Translations under genes and position numbers: made by a program
Assembly (NCBI GenBank): GCA_034114085.1
Contig: JAXEWB010000060.1
Span: forward strand, 27,145 to 91,144
Source: Spiro-02 sp034114085
Lineage (GTDB): Bacteria; Spirochaetota; Spirochaetia; Sphaerochaetales; Sphaerochaetaceae
DNA length: 64,000 nt
Reading direction: 5' to 3'
Shown: positions 44,873 through 54,300 of the stretch, piece by piece
How the letters are laid out: each line of letters begins with the position of its first letter
How positions within the stretch are numbered: the first letter of the stretch is position 1
The notes under the pieces: model-generated
The model's input: only the letters and a program-made list of their open reading frames with translations
What the model was told of the DNA's origin: nothing
The model's database searches: none

Positions 44873-46180
44873 ATGAAGAAAACAATTTTGAAAGTCATCG
44901 TGTCGATGCTCGTAGTAGCGATGGTATGCGGCGGCCTGTTCGCCGCAGGGCAAAAGGAAGCAACCTCATCTGCCGCGACGAAATCTGGAAAGACAGTCCT
45001 GAGACTATCTTGGTGGGGGAACCAGTTGCGCAATGACCTGACGCAGAAAGCCATCGACCTGTATATGCGGCGGAACCCCGATGTCGTGATCGAAGCGGAA
45101 TTCACCGACTGGTCCGGCTATTGGGACAAGCTGGCGACGCAGGCGGCCGGCGGAGGATTGCCCGACATCATCCAGATGGACTATTCGTATCTGCTGCAAT
45201 ATGCCAACAGCAACCAGCTCGCGAACCTCAATGCGTACTTGCAGGATGGAACGATAGACTCATCGAAAATCGCTGATGCCGTAATTCAGAGCGGTTCGGT
45301 CGATGGCAATTGCTATGCGATCGCATTGGGCAGTACCGCACCGATGATGATGTATGACCAGGCTGTGATCGACAAGGCGGGAGTCGTCATGCCGATCAAT
45401 CCTACGGTAAGTGAGTTTTATGACCTGTGCCAGACAATCTATGACAAGACCGGCGTTCCCATGTTCTGGGAAAGCGGGATGAACATGATCCTGTATGTCG
45501 CCCGTGGCTGCGGCTCCGAAATCTTCTCGGATTTGAGCAAGGGTGACGCGACCTCGTCCGCCGCTCATTTCGAGCTGGTGGAGAAGTTCTCCAAGGCGCC
45601 GTTCCATATTTCTCCCGAACTGTTGGCTGAGAAAAATACGCTTGTCGTGGACCAGATGCCTATCAATGACCTGACCACTTGGAATCAGTTCACTGTATCC
45701 AACGGCTTCTCCGCGATTTACGCCGCCTGCGGCGGCAACCGGCAGATGGGTGTCTGCATGTATCCGAAGCTCGACGACGCGGTGCAGGAGCCGGTGTATG
45801 TCAAGCCGACCATGTTCTATTCTGTCGCCGACACTTCCAAGAACAAGGAAGCCGCCGCCGCGTTCATCAACTGGTTCGTCAATGATCTGGAGGCGAACGC
45901 GATCCTCATGGGCGAACGTGGCGTTCCTGTAAACGGCGATGTCGCCGATATGGTCAAGAAGAATGTCAGCGACGTGGATTCCGTCGCATACGGATATCTC
46001 GCCGAGGTGAACAAGGTCGCGAACCCCGTCGATCCACCCAATCCTCCCGGGTTCAGCGAGGTCGAGGCTCTTCTGTTGACCTATGTGGACAACATCCGCT
46101 ACGGAAACATGACCGCCGCCCAGGCTACCGCCCAATTCGTGCCCCAGGCTCAGGCGATATTGGCCAACGCCGCGAAATAA
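44873..46180 (+). CDS. Sugar ABC transporter substrate-binding protein (uronide locus)
   Basis: 435 residues; leader MKKTILKVIVSMLVVAMVCG ending GLFAAGQKEA, again without a clear lipobox. Mature domain: LRLSWWGNQLRNDLTQKAID, FTDWSGYWDKLATQAAGGGL, PDIIQMDY. Family-1 binding protein for oligosaccharides, probably unsaturated galacturonide/rhamnose disaccharides by context. AAAAGGAG precedes the ATG. Confidence 0.9.
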   Translation: MKKTILKVIVSMLVVAMVCGGLFAAGQKEATSSAATKSGKTVLRLSWWGNQLRNDLTQKAIDLYMRRNPDVVIEAEFTDWSGYWDKLATQAAGGGLPDIIQMDYSYLLQYANSNQLANLNAYLQDGTIDSSKIADAVIQSGSVDGNCYAIALGSTAPMMMYDQAVIDKAGVVMPINPTVSEFYDLCQTIYDKTGVPMFWESGMNMILYVARGCGSEIFSDLSKGDATSSAAHFELVEKFSKAPFHISPELLAEKNTLVVDQMPINDLTTWNQFTVSNGFSAIYAACGGNRQMGVCMYPKLDDAVQEPVYVKPTMFYSVADTSKNKEAAAAFINWFVNDLEANAILMGERGVPVNGDVADMVKKNVSDVDSVAYGYLAEVNKVANPVDPPNPPGFSEVEALLLTYVDNIRYGNMTAAQATAQFVPQAQAILANAAK

Positions 46181-46198
46181 CGATATACAGGTTGGCTT

Positions 46199-47110
46199 AT
46201 GAATAAAACACGTTCAGGTTTTATCAGGAAGCTTACCGATGAGAGAACGGCGGGGTATGTATTTATCCTGCCGTTCGTAGTCGGCTTCATCGCATTCGTC
46301 AGCTTCCCGATGCTCATGTCATTGGTCTTCTCGTTCACACGGTACAATATCCTGACTTCTCCCTCGTTCATTGGCATACGCAACTATCTGGATATGTTTT
46401 TTCATGACCAGTTGTTCTGGAAGACATTTGGCGTAACGATGTACTACGTCGTATTTTCCGTACCGCTTCGATTGGTGATGGCCCTGCTGGTCGCCATGCT
46501 TCTGGTGCGGCCGTCGAAGCTTTCCGGTTTCTATCGCGCGGTTTTCTATCTGCCGTCCATCATAGGCTCCAGTGTCGCCGTGGCGTTGCTTTGGAAAAGG
46601 CTGTTCGCCAGCAACGGCATCTTCAATGCGTTGCTCGGGCTGATCGGCATAGAAAGCAAAGTGGCGTGGTTGGGACGGGTGGACACCGCGATCTGGACCT
46701 TGATCATCCTCGCCGTATGGCAGTTCGGTTCATCGATGCTGATTTTTCTGGCGGGGCTGAAACAGATTCCCGTACATCTGTACGAGGCGGCTACGGTGGA
46801 CGGTATCGGCGGCTGGGCGAAGTTTACCAAGATCACGCTGCCGATGCTTACCCCGACCATTTTCTTTAACCTCATCAACCAGCTGATCAATGGTTTCATG
46901 GCGTTCACCCAGAGCTTCATCATCACGGAAGGAAAGCCGTTGAACAGTACGTTGTTCTACGTCGTGTACATGTATCAGAACTCCTTCAAGTTCAACAAGC
47001 TCGGCTATGGTTGCGCCATGGCCTGGTTCATGGTATTGGTCGTAGGCACCCTGACCGCCTTGATTTTCTTCACCCAGAAGAAATGGGTGTATTACGAAAC
47101 GGAGAAATAG
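46199..47110 (+). CDS. Sugar ABC transporter permease, MalF type (uronide locus)
   Basis: 303 residues with six predicted helices and the EAA loop LYEAATVDGIGGWAKFTKIT. The N-terminus GYVFILPFVVGFIAFVSFP is the usual LplB/UgpA-type start. Follows the binding protein by 18 nt. Confidence 0.92.
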   Translation: MNKTRSGFIRKLTDERTAGYVFILPFVVGFIAFVSFPMLMSLVFSFTRYNILTSPSFIGIRNYLDMFFHDQLFWKTFGVTMYYVVFSVPLRLVMALLVAMLLVRPSKLSGFYRAVFYLPSIIGSSVAVALLWKRLFASNGIFNALLGLIGIESKVAWLGRVDTAIWTLIILAVWQFGSSMLIFLAGLKQIPVHLYEAATVDGIGGWAKFTKITLPMLTPTIFFNLINQLINGFMAFTQSFIITEGKPLNSTLFYVVYMYQNSFKFNKLGYGCAMAWFMVLVVGTLTALIFFTQKKWVYYETEK

Positions 47111-47113
47111 GCC

Positions 47114-47965
47114 ATGAAAAAAGTAAAATTCAGACGGACGTCCCGTACAGTGCTGTACCATTTGTTCGTCATCCTATTCGCTTGGACCATGGTGTATCCC
47201 GTCATCTGGATGCTGATGGGCGCGTTCAAGACGAATTCCGAGATATTGACTTCTGCCGCGACTTTGCTGCCCAGGCAGTTTAATTTCTCGAATTTCGTTA
47301 CCGGATGGAAAGGGTTCGCCGGACATTCTTTTGGGACATTTTTCAAAAATTCACTCTTCATCTCTTCTGTCGCGACGGTCGGTGCGGTGATATCTTCCGC
47401 GATTGTCGCCTTTGGATTCGCGAGGTGTAGCTTCAAATTCAAGAAGTTCTGGTTCGGCTGCATGCTGCTGTCCATGATGCTCCCGTTCCAGGTTTTGATG
47501 ATTCCCCAATACATCATGTTCAACCGGATGGGCTGGATCGGTACGTTCCTTCCTCTTATCGTCCCCCAATTCTTCGGACAAGGTTTTTTCATCTTCCTTG
47601 ATGTGCAGTTCATCAAAGGAATCCCGATGGATTTGGACGAAGCCGCCAAAATCGACGGACTTTCCATCTACGGCATTTTCGTCAGAATCATACTTCCGCT
47701 GATCAAGTCGGCGCTAGTGACCAGCGCTATCTTCTCCTTCATGTGGAGGTGGGATGACTTCCTGGCCGCGCTGCTGTACCTGAACAAGCCGAGCCGGTAT
47801 CCGGTCAGCCTTGCGTTGAAATTGTTTTCCGATCCCGCCACAGGTTCGGACTGGGGCGCCATGTTTGCGATGGCGAGCCTGTCCCTGCTGCCGATTTTCC
47901 TGATTTTCTTGACGATGCAGAAATACCTCGTCGAAGGTATCGCGGCGACCGGGATCAAGAACTGA
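47114..47965 (+). CDS. Sugar ABC transporter permease, MalG type (uronide locus)
   Basis: 283 residues; MVYPVIWMLMGAFKTNSEI and the EAA loop DLDEAAKIDGLSIYGIFVRI are typical of YtcP/LacG-type permeases. The stop of the previous gene is 3 nt upstream. No ATPase gene follows. Confidence 0.92.
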   Translation: MKKVKFRRTSRTVLYHLFVILFAWTMVYPVIWMLMGAFKTNSEILTSAATLLPRQFNFSNFVTGWKGFAGHSFGTFFKNSLFISSVATVGAVISSAIVAFGFARCSFKFKKFWFGCMLLSMMLPFQVLMIPQYIMFNRMGWIGTFLPLIVPQFFGQGFFIFLDVQFIKGIPMDLDEAAKIDGLSIYGIFVRIILPLIKSALVTSAIFSFMWRWDDFLAALLYLNKPSRYPVSLALKLFSDPATGSDWGAMFAMASLSLLPIFLIFLTMQKYLVEGIAATGIKN

Positions 47966-48008
47966 CCTTCTTCCGGCGGGCGGCTGGAAGATGAAAAAGG
48001 AGAACCAT

Positions 48009-49067
48009 ATGAAAATGAAAGCTTTGGTGCAGTATGCGCCGTTTGACAACCGTTTGGAGGAGGTGGAGGTTCCTTCCGTCTCGGATGATGAATTGTTGCT
48101 CAAGGTGCATGCCTGCGGTATTTGCGCCGGCGACCTGAAGGCGTACCACGGCGGTATCAGAATCTGGGGTACGAACGAAGCCGACCGGTATATCGAGCCC
48201 CCCGTCATCGGCGGACACGAGTTTTTTGGAGAGATTGTCGAAAAGGGGAGAAAGGTAAAGGATTTCTCCATTGGCGATGTCGTGACGGTAGAGCAGATCG
48301 CCCCTTGCGGGGAATGCCGGTTCTGCAAGGCCGGAAAGTACTGGATGTGCGAGCAGTCGGCGGTGTATGGGTTCAAGCAAGCCATACACGGCGGGTTCGC
48401 CGAGTATGTGAAAGTCCATCCGAACAGTCTCATCCATAGGATTCCCGCGTCGTTTTCAATCGACCAGGCCGTACTGGTGGAACCGATGGCCTGCGGCATG
48501 CACGCGGTGGAACTGGCGCAAATCAGGCATGACGACAATGTAGTGATCGCCGGCCTGGGGGCGATTGGCGCGGCCATGGTCGGCATGTCACGGCTCTGCC
48601 TGCCGAACATGGTCATCGGCCTGGATGTGAAGCCCTTCCGGCTGGAGCTTGGAAAGAAATTCGGCGCCCAGCAGGTCCTGAATCCCCTCGACGCCGACTT
48701 GTCGGAGCGGATTGCCGCAATTACCGGGGGGCATGGATGCGATGTGTATATTGAAGCTTCAGGAAGTCCCGCCAGCGTCAGCCAAGGACTGAATCTACTG
48801 TGCAATCATGGCCGGTATGTCCAGATGGGGGTGTTCGCTTCTCCTGTCACGGTGGACTGGAATGTCATAGGGGACGGTAAGGAACTCAGCATACAGGGCT
48901 CGCACCTTTCCGCGAAAACCTTCAGGGCGGTGATAGACGGTATTGACCAGGGCCTGTTGAAGACCGACGGTCTGGTGTCGCATCATTTTCGGCTGGAAGA
49001 ATGGGAACGGGCGTTTGAAACGGCGGAGAAAGCTCCCGATGCGATGAAAGTCGTACTGATCCCATAG
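48009..49067 (+). CDS. Zinc-dependent alcohol dehydrogenase (uronide locus)
   Basis: 352-residue MDR dehydrogenase. HACGICAGDLKAYHGG and GGHEFFGEIVEKG form the catalytic-zinc site; CGECRFCKAGKYWMC is the four-cysteine structural-zinc lobe; IAGLGAIGAAMVGMSRL is the nucleotide fold. AAGGAGA is placed correctly for ATG 48009, rejecting the longer frame from 47991. The context suggests oxidation or reduction of a sugar or sugar acid from the imported glycan. Confidence 0.87.
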   Translation: MKMKALVQYAPFDNRLEEVEVPSVSDDELLLKVHACGICAGDLKAYHGGIRIWGTNEADRYIEPPVIGGHEFFGEIVEKGRKVKDFSIGDVVTVEQIAPCGECRFCKAGKYWMCEQSAVYGFKQAIHGGFAEYVKVHPNSLIHRIPASFSIDQAVLVEPMACGMHAVELAQIRHDDNVVIAGLGAIGAAMVGMSRLCLPNMVIGLDVKPFRLELGKKFGAQQVLNPLDADLSERIAAITGGHGCDVYIEASGSPASVSQGLNLLCNHGRYVQMGVFASPVTVDWNVIGDGKELSIQGSHLSAKTFRAVIDGIDQGLLKTDGLVSHHFRLEEWERAFETAEKAPDAMKVVLIP

Positions 49068-49078
49068 GAGCGGCGACC

Positions 49079-50212
49079 ATGGACAAGGTACAAGTCGTGA
49101 TCATAGGCTACGGCAGCATGGGCGGGCTGTATGCTGATATGATTGCGTCGGGTAGGATACCGGAACTTGATCTTTTCGGTATCTGTTGCAGGAACCAAGC
49201 CCGCCATGACGATATCCATAGCAAATTTCCCGGTGTCCGGATATATTCTTCCGATGTCGAAGCCCTTTCCGACTATCGTTCATACGATGCGGTCATCATC
49301 ACGACCCCGCACAAGACCCATGTTCAGCTTGCAGGCGCGGCGTTGTCCCATGGAACGCATGTCCTATGCGAAAAGCCCCTTGGAGTAAGCCTGAAGGATG
49401 CGCGGCCCCTTCAGGCCGTTGCGGCGGCTTCCGACCGGCGGATCGCCATGATTTTCAACTGGAGAACCAGGGATGTATATCGCAAGGCCAAGGAGCTTGT
49501 CTCCAGCGGCGGACTGGGAACGTTGACCCATGCGGTCTGGATAGCGAATTTCTGGTACAGGACCTCCTATTACCACCGCCTGAATCCCTGGCGCAGCAGT
49601 TGGACCGGAGAGGGCGGCGGCCTTGCGATCAATCAGATGCAGCACGTGTTCGATATCTGGAACTGGTTGCTGGGCGTTCCTCAGGAAGTTTTCGCTTCCG
49701 TCTCGTTCGGCCGGTTCAATGATATTTCCGTAGATGACAGCTTTGAGGTCCTGTTCACCTATCCCGGCGGGTTGCGCGGGGTATGTGTCGCTTCCAGCGG
49801 AGAATCGCCCGGAAGCAACCATCTTGAACTCCACGGTACTTTGGGAAAGCTGGTTCTTGACGGACACGACCTGCGGCTATATCGGAACGCCGTCGCTTCC
49901 GATGAATTCTCCAAGAGCGCCACGGTGACCACGGGCATTCCCTGCGTAGAGGAAGCCTGGTCGTTCGAGGACCGGGGCCATGCCGAATACGAGGAAATCC
50001 TGCGCGATTTCGGTCAATCCGTACTGTCCGGCAGGTCTCCCATCGCCCCTCTTTCAGCGGGAGTCGAAGCGCTGACTGTCGCCAACGCGATGTATCTTTC
50101 CTCATGGGAAAGCCGTCCTGTCCAAATTCCTTTCGATGTTGATGCATATCAGAGGTTGCTCGATGGGCGCATTGCATGTGAGAATAGAGAAGGAGGTGTC
50201 GCCAAGGGGTGA
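49079..50212 (+). CDS. Gfo/Idh/MocA-family oxidoreductase
   Basis: 377 residues. Rossmann N-terminus VVIIGYGSMGGLYADMIASG, ITTPHKTHVQLAGAAL, and CEKPLGVSLKDARPL containing the EKP motif; GGGLAINQMQHVFDIWNWL is the downstream conserved segment with the likely catalytic His. Second family member in this locus. It begins 11 nt after the dehydrogenase, so the genes are co-transcribed. Confidence 0.86.
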   Translation: MDKVQVVIIGYGSMGGLYADMIASGRIPELDLFGICCRNQARHDDIHSKFPGVRIYSSDVEALSDYRSYDAVIITTPHKTHVQLAGAALSHGTHVLCEKPLGVSLKDARPLQAVAAASDRRIAMIFNWRTRDVYRKAKELVSSGGLGTLTHAVWIANFWYRTSYYHRLNPWRSSWTGEGGGLAINQMQHVFDIWNWLLGVPQEVFASVSFGRFNDISVDDSFEVLFTYPGGLRGVCVASSGESPGSNHLELHGTLGKLVLDGHDLRLYRNAVASDEFSKSATVTTGIPCVEEAWSFEDRGHAEYEEILRDFGQSVLSGRSPIAPLSAGVEALTVANAMYLSSWESRPVQIPFDVDAYQRLLDGRIACENREGGVAKG

Positions 50213-50222
50213 TTCCAGGTAG

Positions 50223-51989
50223 ATGAAGGAAGGCCGTATCCGAAGATTGCTGCATCATCTGAAACTCGAACAGAAGATTGGGATTGTCCTGATTGTTGTG
50301 TTCGCCGTCATTGTATGCATCGGCTTGTTCGAGATTCGGCACGTGACCTCGGTGTACGACGAGGAAATGTACAATATCAGCGTGATCAATACGCGGAGCA
50401 TCCTTTCAGAACTTGATGGCATTCTGGACAGCGTGAACGTCTTCGGGGATTATTTCGTAGGGGATGATGTCATCCAGACGAATCTCTCCACTATCAAGGA
50501 ATCTCCTGACCAGGCCGATATCAGCGTAGCCAAGCGTACCATCGTGCGCCGCCTGAATTCCTTGCAAGGGACCGTCCAGTTCGTCAAGGACATGGCCCTT
50601 GTCCTTCCCTCCCAGGAAGTCATCCATTCCGGCGATGGATTCCTGCTGTTTTCCGACGACACTGGCAAGGCCAATGACCTTGCCATGGCTTCCCAAGGAA
50701 AAGTCGTGTGGGTTCCCGACGGCTTGGGCAACATCTACTATGTACGGCAGATACGCCGCAAGGAATACCTTAAGCTTGATCATCTTTCCGTACTGTATCT
50801 GAAACTGGATATTTCCAGCATCCTCTCGGAAATTTCAGACAGATTCGGCCTCGACACTCCTTTGAACCTGTCGGTCTATCATGACGACCGACTGCTCTAT
50901 TCAAGCTTTCGCGTCAATCCTGAGGACGCAGATGTGTTGCATTCCTTTGTCGAAGGCAACGGCCGGTATTCGTTCATGACCGTCGAGGGCAACAAGTATT
51001 TCGTGACTGACGGGGTGATGTCCAGCAGTCAATGGCGGTATGTCCACTACCTTGACTACCAGTCGCTGTCGAACCGTATCTCATCGATCGTACTCTCTTC
51101 CGTCATCACCCTGCTGTTTGCGATGCTGCTGTCCCTGATCATCATCCACTATATCGTCAAGCACATCATCCATCATCTGCATGTTCTTGAACTCAAGATG
51201 GAACGCTTTGAGTTGGGCGACATGGACATGTCCGACTTCCCCTCCTATGCGAAGCGTCCCGATGAAATCGGCGTCGTCCACCAGCATTTCGACCAGATGG
51301 TCGTGAAGTTCGACGGGCTGATCAAGGACAACTATGTCAAGCAGCTGCTGATCAAGGACAACACGATCAGGATGCTGAGCCAGCAGATCAACCCCCATTT
51401 CCTGTACAATGTACTTGATTCGATCTATTGGCTTGCGCAGGGATACGGCGCGGAAGACATTGAGCAGATGTCGTACAGTCTGGCGAACCTGTTCCGGATA
51501 TCGATTTCCAACGATGAAGTCTGCGTTCCGTTGAAACGCGAACTGGAATTCCTGGACTACTACATCAAAATCCAGATGATTCGTTTCAATGACCGCCTGT
51601 CGTTCGGGCTGGATATTCCCGACGATGCACTTGACGTCTCCGTCCCTAAGTTCTCGATACAGCCGCTTGTCGAGAACGCGATCAAGCATTCAATGGAGCT
51701 GAACGACGAGCCTTGCAGGATTCTCGTGTCCGCGAGGTGCGAGGAAAATCAGATCGTCATCAGCATAGCCAATACGGGCTCCAGTTTCGATGCGGATATC
51801 GCCGAGCGCGTTCGTAGCCGCCAGATCAAGCAAAGCGGAAATATCGGCCTCGTCAACATCGATGAGCGGTTGCAATTGCTGTTTGGCTATGACCATGGAC
51901 TCTGTTTCCACAACCATGCCGGAATGGCCGTCGTTTCGTTCACCGTACCAAGGAGTATTGGACGCCATGTTGAAAGTACTGATTGTTGA
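50223..51989 (+). CDS. YesM-like membrane sensor histidine kinase
   Basis: 588 residues. TM1 about 19-38 (GIVLIVVFAVIVCIGLFEI), an extracytoplasmic sensor region to about 285, TM2 (SSVITLLFAMLLSLIIIHYI), a HAMP-like linker and the His_kinase domain with QQINPHFLYNVLDSIYWL (phospho-His about 392). The ATPase domain has PKFSIQPLVENAIKHSMEL and GNIGLVNIDERL. This is the LytS/YesM subclass that commonly controls glycan-uptake genes. The response regulator start lies inside its 3' end. Confidence 0.9.
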   Translation: MKEGRIRRLLHHLKLEQKIGIVLIVVFAVIVCIGLFEIRHVTSVYDEEMYNISVINTRSILSELDGILDSVNVFGDYFVGDDVIQTNLSTIKESPDQADISVAKRTIVRRLNSLQGTVQFVKDMALVLPSQEVIHSGDGFLLFSDDTGKANDLAMASQGKVVWVPDGLGNIYYVRQIRRKEYLKLDHLSVLYLKLDISSILSEISDRFGLDTPLNLSVYHDDRLLYSSFRVNPEDADVLHSFVEGNGRYSFMTVEGNKYFVTDGVMSSSQWRYVHYLDYQSLSNRISSIVLSSVITLLFAMLLSLIIIHYIVKHIIHHLHVLELKMERFELGDMDMSDFPSYAKRPDEIGVVHQHFDQMVVKFDGLIKDNYVKQLLIKDNTIRMLSQQINPHFLYNVLDSIYWLAQGYGAEDIEQMSYSLANLFRISISNDEVCVPLKRELEFLDYYIKIQMIRFNDRLSFGLDIPDDALDVSVPKFSIQPLVENAIKHSMELNDEPCRILVSARCEENQIVISIANTGSSFDADIAERVRSRQIKQSGNIGLVNIDERLQLLFGYDHGLCFHNHAGMAVVSFTVPRSIGRHVESTDC

Positions 51990-53469
51990 CGATGAAGAAA
52001 TCATCCGCAAGTCGCTGAACATGATGATTCCATGGGCCGAGCTGGGTTGTACCGTAGTCGCTACCGCACGGAACGGCGTCGAGGCGTACCAGCAGGTCAG
52101 CGACAATTATCCTGATATCATCATTACCGACGTCATGATGCCGGTAATGGACGGTCTTGAACTGATCGAGAAGGTCCGGATGCTCGACGGGGACGCTGAG
52201 TTCATTGTACTTTCGGGTTACGGCGAGTTCGGGTTGGCGCAGAAGGCTATGCGGTTCGGGGTGAGGCATTATCTGTTGAAGCCGACCAAGAAGGCGGATC
52301 TTGTGAAAATCCTGAAGTCGGTGGTCGGCGAAATCGAAGAGAAAGAACAGCGGCGCAAGGAGGAGTACCTGAAGCTGGTACGGGAATATGGATTTTATTT
52401 CCAGAAGGGCATACTGCTGGAACTGCTCAACAACCCCGCCTCGACCAACTCCATTCTGGAACGCAATAGGCATATCCTTGGTCTTGAAGGCGTTGAAAAC
52501 GCCTGTTTGCTGGGGGTGGCCGCCGACATCCCGCGCTATCGTTCATCAGTTCTCGATATATACAATTACTGCAAAGTCCGTAAGACTGAGTTGCTCATGA
52601 GCCCCGTCCTGGGCAACGGCGTGATCTATTGCATCCTCCACATAGAGAACATCGCCGCGGCGGACGAGTTCCGACAACATGTCGTTTCCGGGAACTACGA
52701 TATTTCTGTTTTCCATCTGGACTCGATATCCGCGATTTTTTCTGAACTGATGCATCATATCGGTGGTTGCAAGGAGATTCGGATTTTCGATGTGGCCGGG
52801 CGTTCCGAATGCGTGTTCAACGACAATGGTTTCGTGCGAAAGATCATGGCCCTTGGTTCCGATATCGCTCGCCATGCTCAGTCGGGCGATGACGTCCAGC
52901 CCCTCATGGACGAATTGGGCCGGGTGTTGTCCTCGTGTTCCCTCGACGAAGCGAAATCTGTTCTCTTGTCCCTCGCCACCACCTTGCACGGCAATGAAGA
53001 GGACGCTATCGGGGACCATCTGCTGTCCATCATGCGCGGCGCCGGTTCGGTTGATGAAATCGTCACCTACGTCAGGCGTCTGGTACAGCATCAGCTTTCG
53101 ACGGAGGCCGAAGATGGGAGCTATCCCGTCAGGACGATCAAAAAATATGTCGAGCAGAATCTCTCATCGGAAAGCATCTCCCTCAAATGGATAGCTGAGA
53201 ACCTGCTGGGCATGAACGTGGGCTATCTGAGCAAACTGTTCCTCAAGGAAACCGGCGTCAAGTTCTCCGACTACGTCAGCCGTCTGCGGATCGCCTCGGC
53301 CAAGCAGTTGATGTCCGTCTACCACGAGAGCATGATCCAGGAGATCGCCCAGGAAGTTGGTTTCGGCAACAACCCACGGTATTTCAGCCAGGTGTTCCGT
53401 AAGTACGAGGGCGTCACCCCCACTGAATACATGCAGGCTATCAAGGACCAGAAGCGGGGGAGCGGCTAG
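51967..53469 (+). CDS. YesN-like AraC-type response regulator
   Basis: 500 residues: receiver domain with VLIVDDEEIIRKSLNMMIPW and phospho-acceptor Asp55 in TDVMMPVMDG, conserved Lys in HYLLKPTKKADL, a long middle region, and a C-terminal AraC HTH pair (ISLKWIAENLLGMNVGYLSK; QEIAQEVGFGNNPRYFSQVF). ATG 51967 overlaps the kinase gene by 23 nt. Likely activates the preceding uronide genes. Confidence 0.9.
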   Translation: MLKVLIVDDEEIIRKSLNMMIPWAELGCTVVATARNGVEAYQQVSDNYPDIIITDVMMPVMDGLELIEKVRMLDGDAEFIVLSGYGEFGLAQKAMRFGVRHYLLKPTKKADLVKILKSVVGEIEEKEQRRKEEYLKLVREYGFYFQKGILLELLNNPASTNSILERNRHILGLEGVENACLLGVAADIPRYRSSVLDIYNYCKVRKTELLMSPVLGNGVIYCILHIENIAAADEFRQHVVSGNYDISVFHLDSISAIFSELMHHIGGCKEIRIFDVAGRSECVFNDNGFVRKIMALGSDIARHAQSGDDVQPLMDELGRVLSSCSLDEAKSVLLSLATTLHGNEEDAIGDHLLSIMRGAGSVDEIVTYVRRLVQHQLSTEAEDGSYPVRTIKKYVEQNLSSESISLKWIAENLLGMNVGYLSKLFLKETGVKFSDYVSRLRIASAKQLMSVYHESMIQEIAQEVGFGNNPRYFSQVFRKYEGVTPTEYMQAIKDQKRGSG

Positions 53470-53478
53470 GGGAACCAA

Positions 53479-53522
53479 AGGGGTAGCTTAGGGGTAGCTA
53501 AAGGGTGGCTTAGGGGTAGTCC
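53479..53522. repeat. Four tandem 11-bp repeats
   Basis: Units AGGGGTAGCTT, AGGGGTAGCTA, AAGGGTGGCTT and AGGGGTAGTCC run head to tail directly after the response-regulator stop codon. The 11-bp period approximates one DNA turn. No terminator is evident in the region. Confidence 0.8.
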
Positions 53523-53604
53523 ACGAATAGTCGTCGTTCTGTTTTGCCTCTTGGCCGTTTTGCAAGTATCTTATGCCTAGGGAAGAGAAAATATGGAGGC
53601 GGGC

Positions 53605-54084
53605 ATGAAATATGATGTGCGGTATTTCGACCAGATGGAAGCGAATGAATTTTTCTCACGGATTGCGGATGGAGACGTGACCCCTGTCATAGACCTCTCC
53701 ACCGGGGCGGTCGTTGCCTGTGGCGCGGTTGCGCGTATGCTTCCCCCTCAAGGGGGCTGTGACTACCTGTTTCCTGACGCCGATTCCGTTGAAGAGGCGG
53801 AAGCATGGTGGAATGGTTTGAGACGGATTGACTATGAGGACGCCGAGTATGTCCTTGTCGATGATGAAGCTCTTGTAGCGGACGATACCTATCGGGGCGT
53901 ATGCGTCAACCTCATGGATAAAAAACTGTATCGGTTGATATGGTGCATGCAGCCAGAACTGACCGTTCCCTTTTCCGACCCCGAATTCGCCCGTCTGATG
54001 CTGGACAAAATTCCCGTCTGCGACTGGAATAAACCGATCGGGGTGGAAGAGGTCCGCGGTAGTTGCGGCGGTATCCAAAGATAA
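53605..54084 (+). CDS. Hypothetical protein
   Basis: 159 residues from ATG 53605, which has GGAGG five nt upstream; 53593 is an in-frame alternative. Acidic, soluble, with no signal peptide or membrane segment; contains YFDQMEANEFFSRIADGDVT, EEAEAWWNGLRRIDYEDAEY and four scattered cysteines. No family recognised. Codon use matches its neighbours on the left. Stands alone between the two-component system and the AlbA-type gene. Confidence 0.6.
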   Translation: MKYDVRYFDQMEANEFFSRIADGDVTPVIDLSTGAVVACGAVARMLPPQGGCDYLFPDADSVEEAEAWWNGLRRIDYEDAEYVLVDDEALVADDTYRGVCVNLMDKKLYRLIWCMQPELTVPFSDPEFARLMLDKIPVCDWNKPIGVEEVRGSCGGIQR

Positions 54085-54265
54085 CTGATTCCTTTTCGCC
54101 ACAAATGACCAAGAGAGGCCGGAAAGTACCGATATGATCAGATTTGACATCTCGGAGCTACGTAGGAGGATGGCGCTTGAACCCTTGTGCTTCAATGCGC
54201 AATCATGACGACTCTCCTTATTGGACAGGCACTATGTTTTCTATATCCAAAGCCTTGGTTATGGT

Positions 54266-54282
54266 GATAAAATCATTTTATC
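54266..54282. promoter_or_regulatory. 17-bp palindrome before the AlbA-type gene
   Basis: GATAAAA-TCA-TTTTATC is a perfect inverted repeat ending 18 nt before the start codon. A candidate autoregulatory operator, since the downstream protein has a winged-helix C-terminus. Confidence 0.5.
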
Positions 54283-54300
54283 AAAAGCCGCAAGGAGTTC

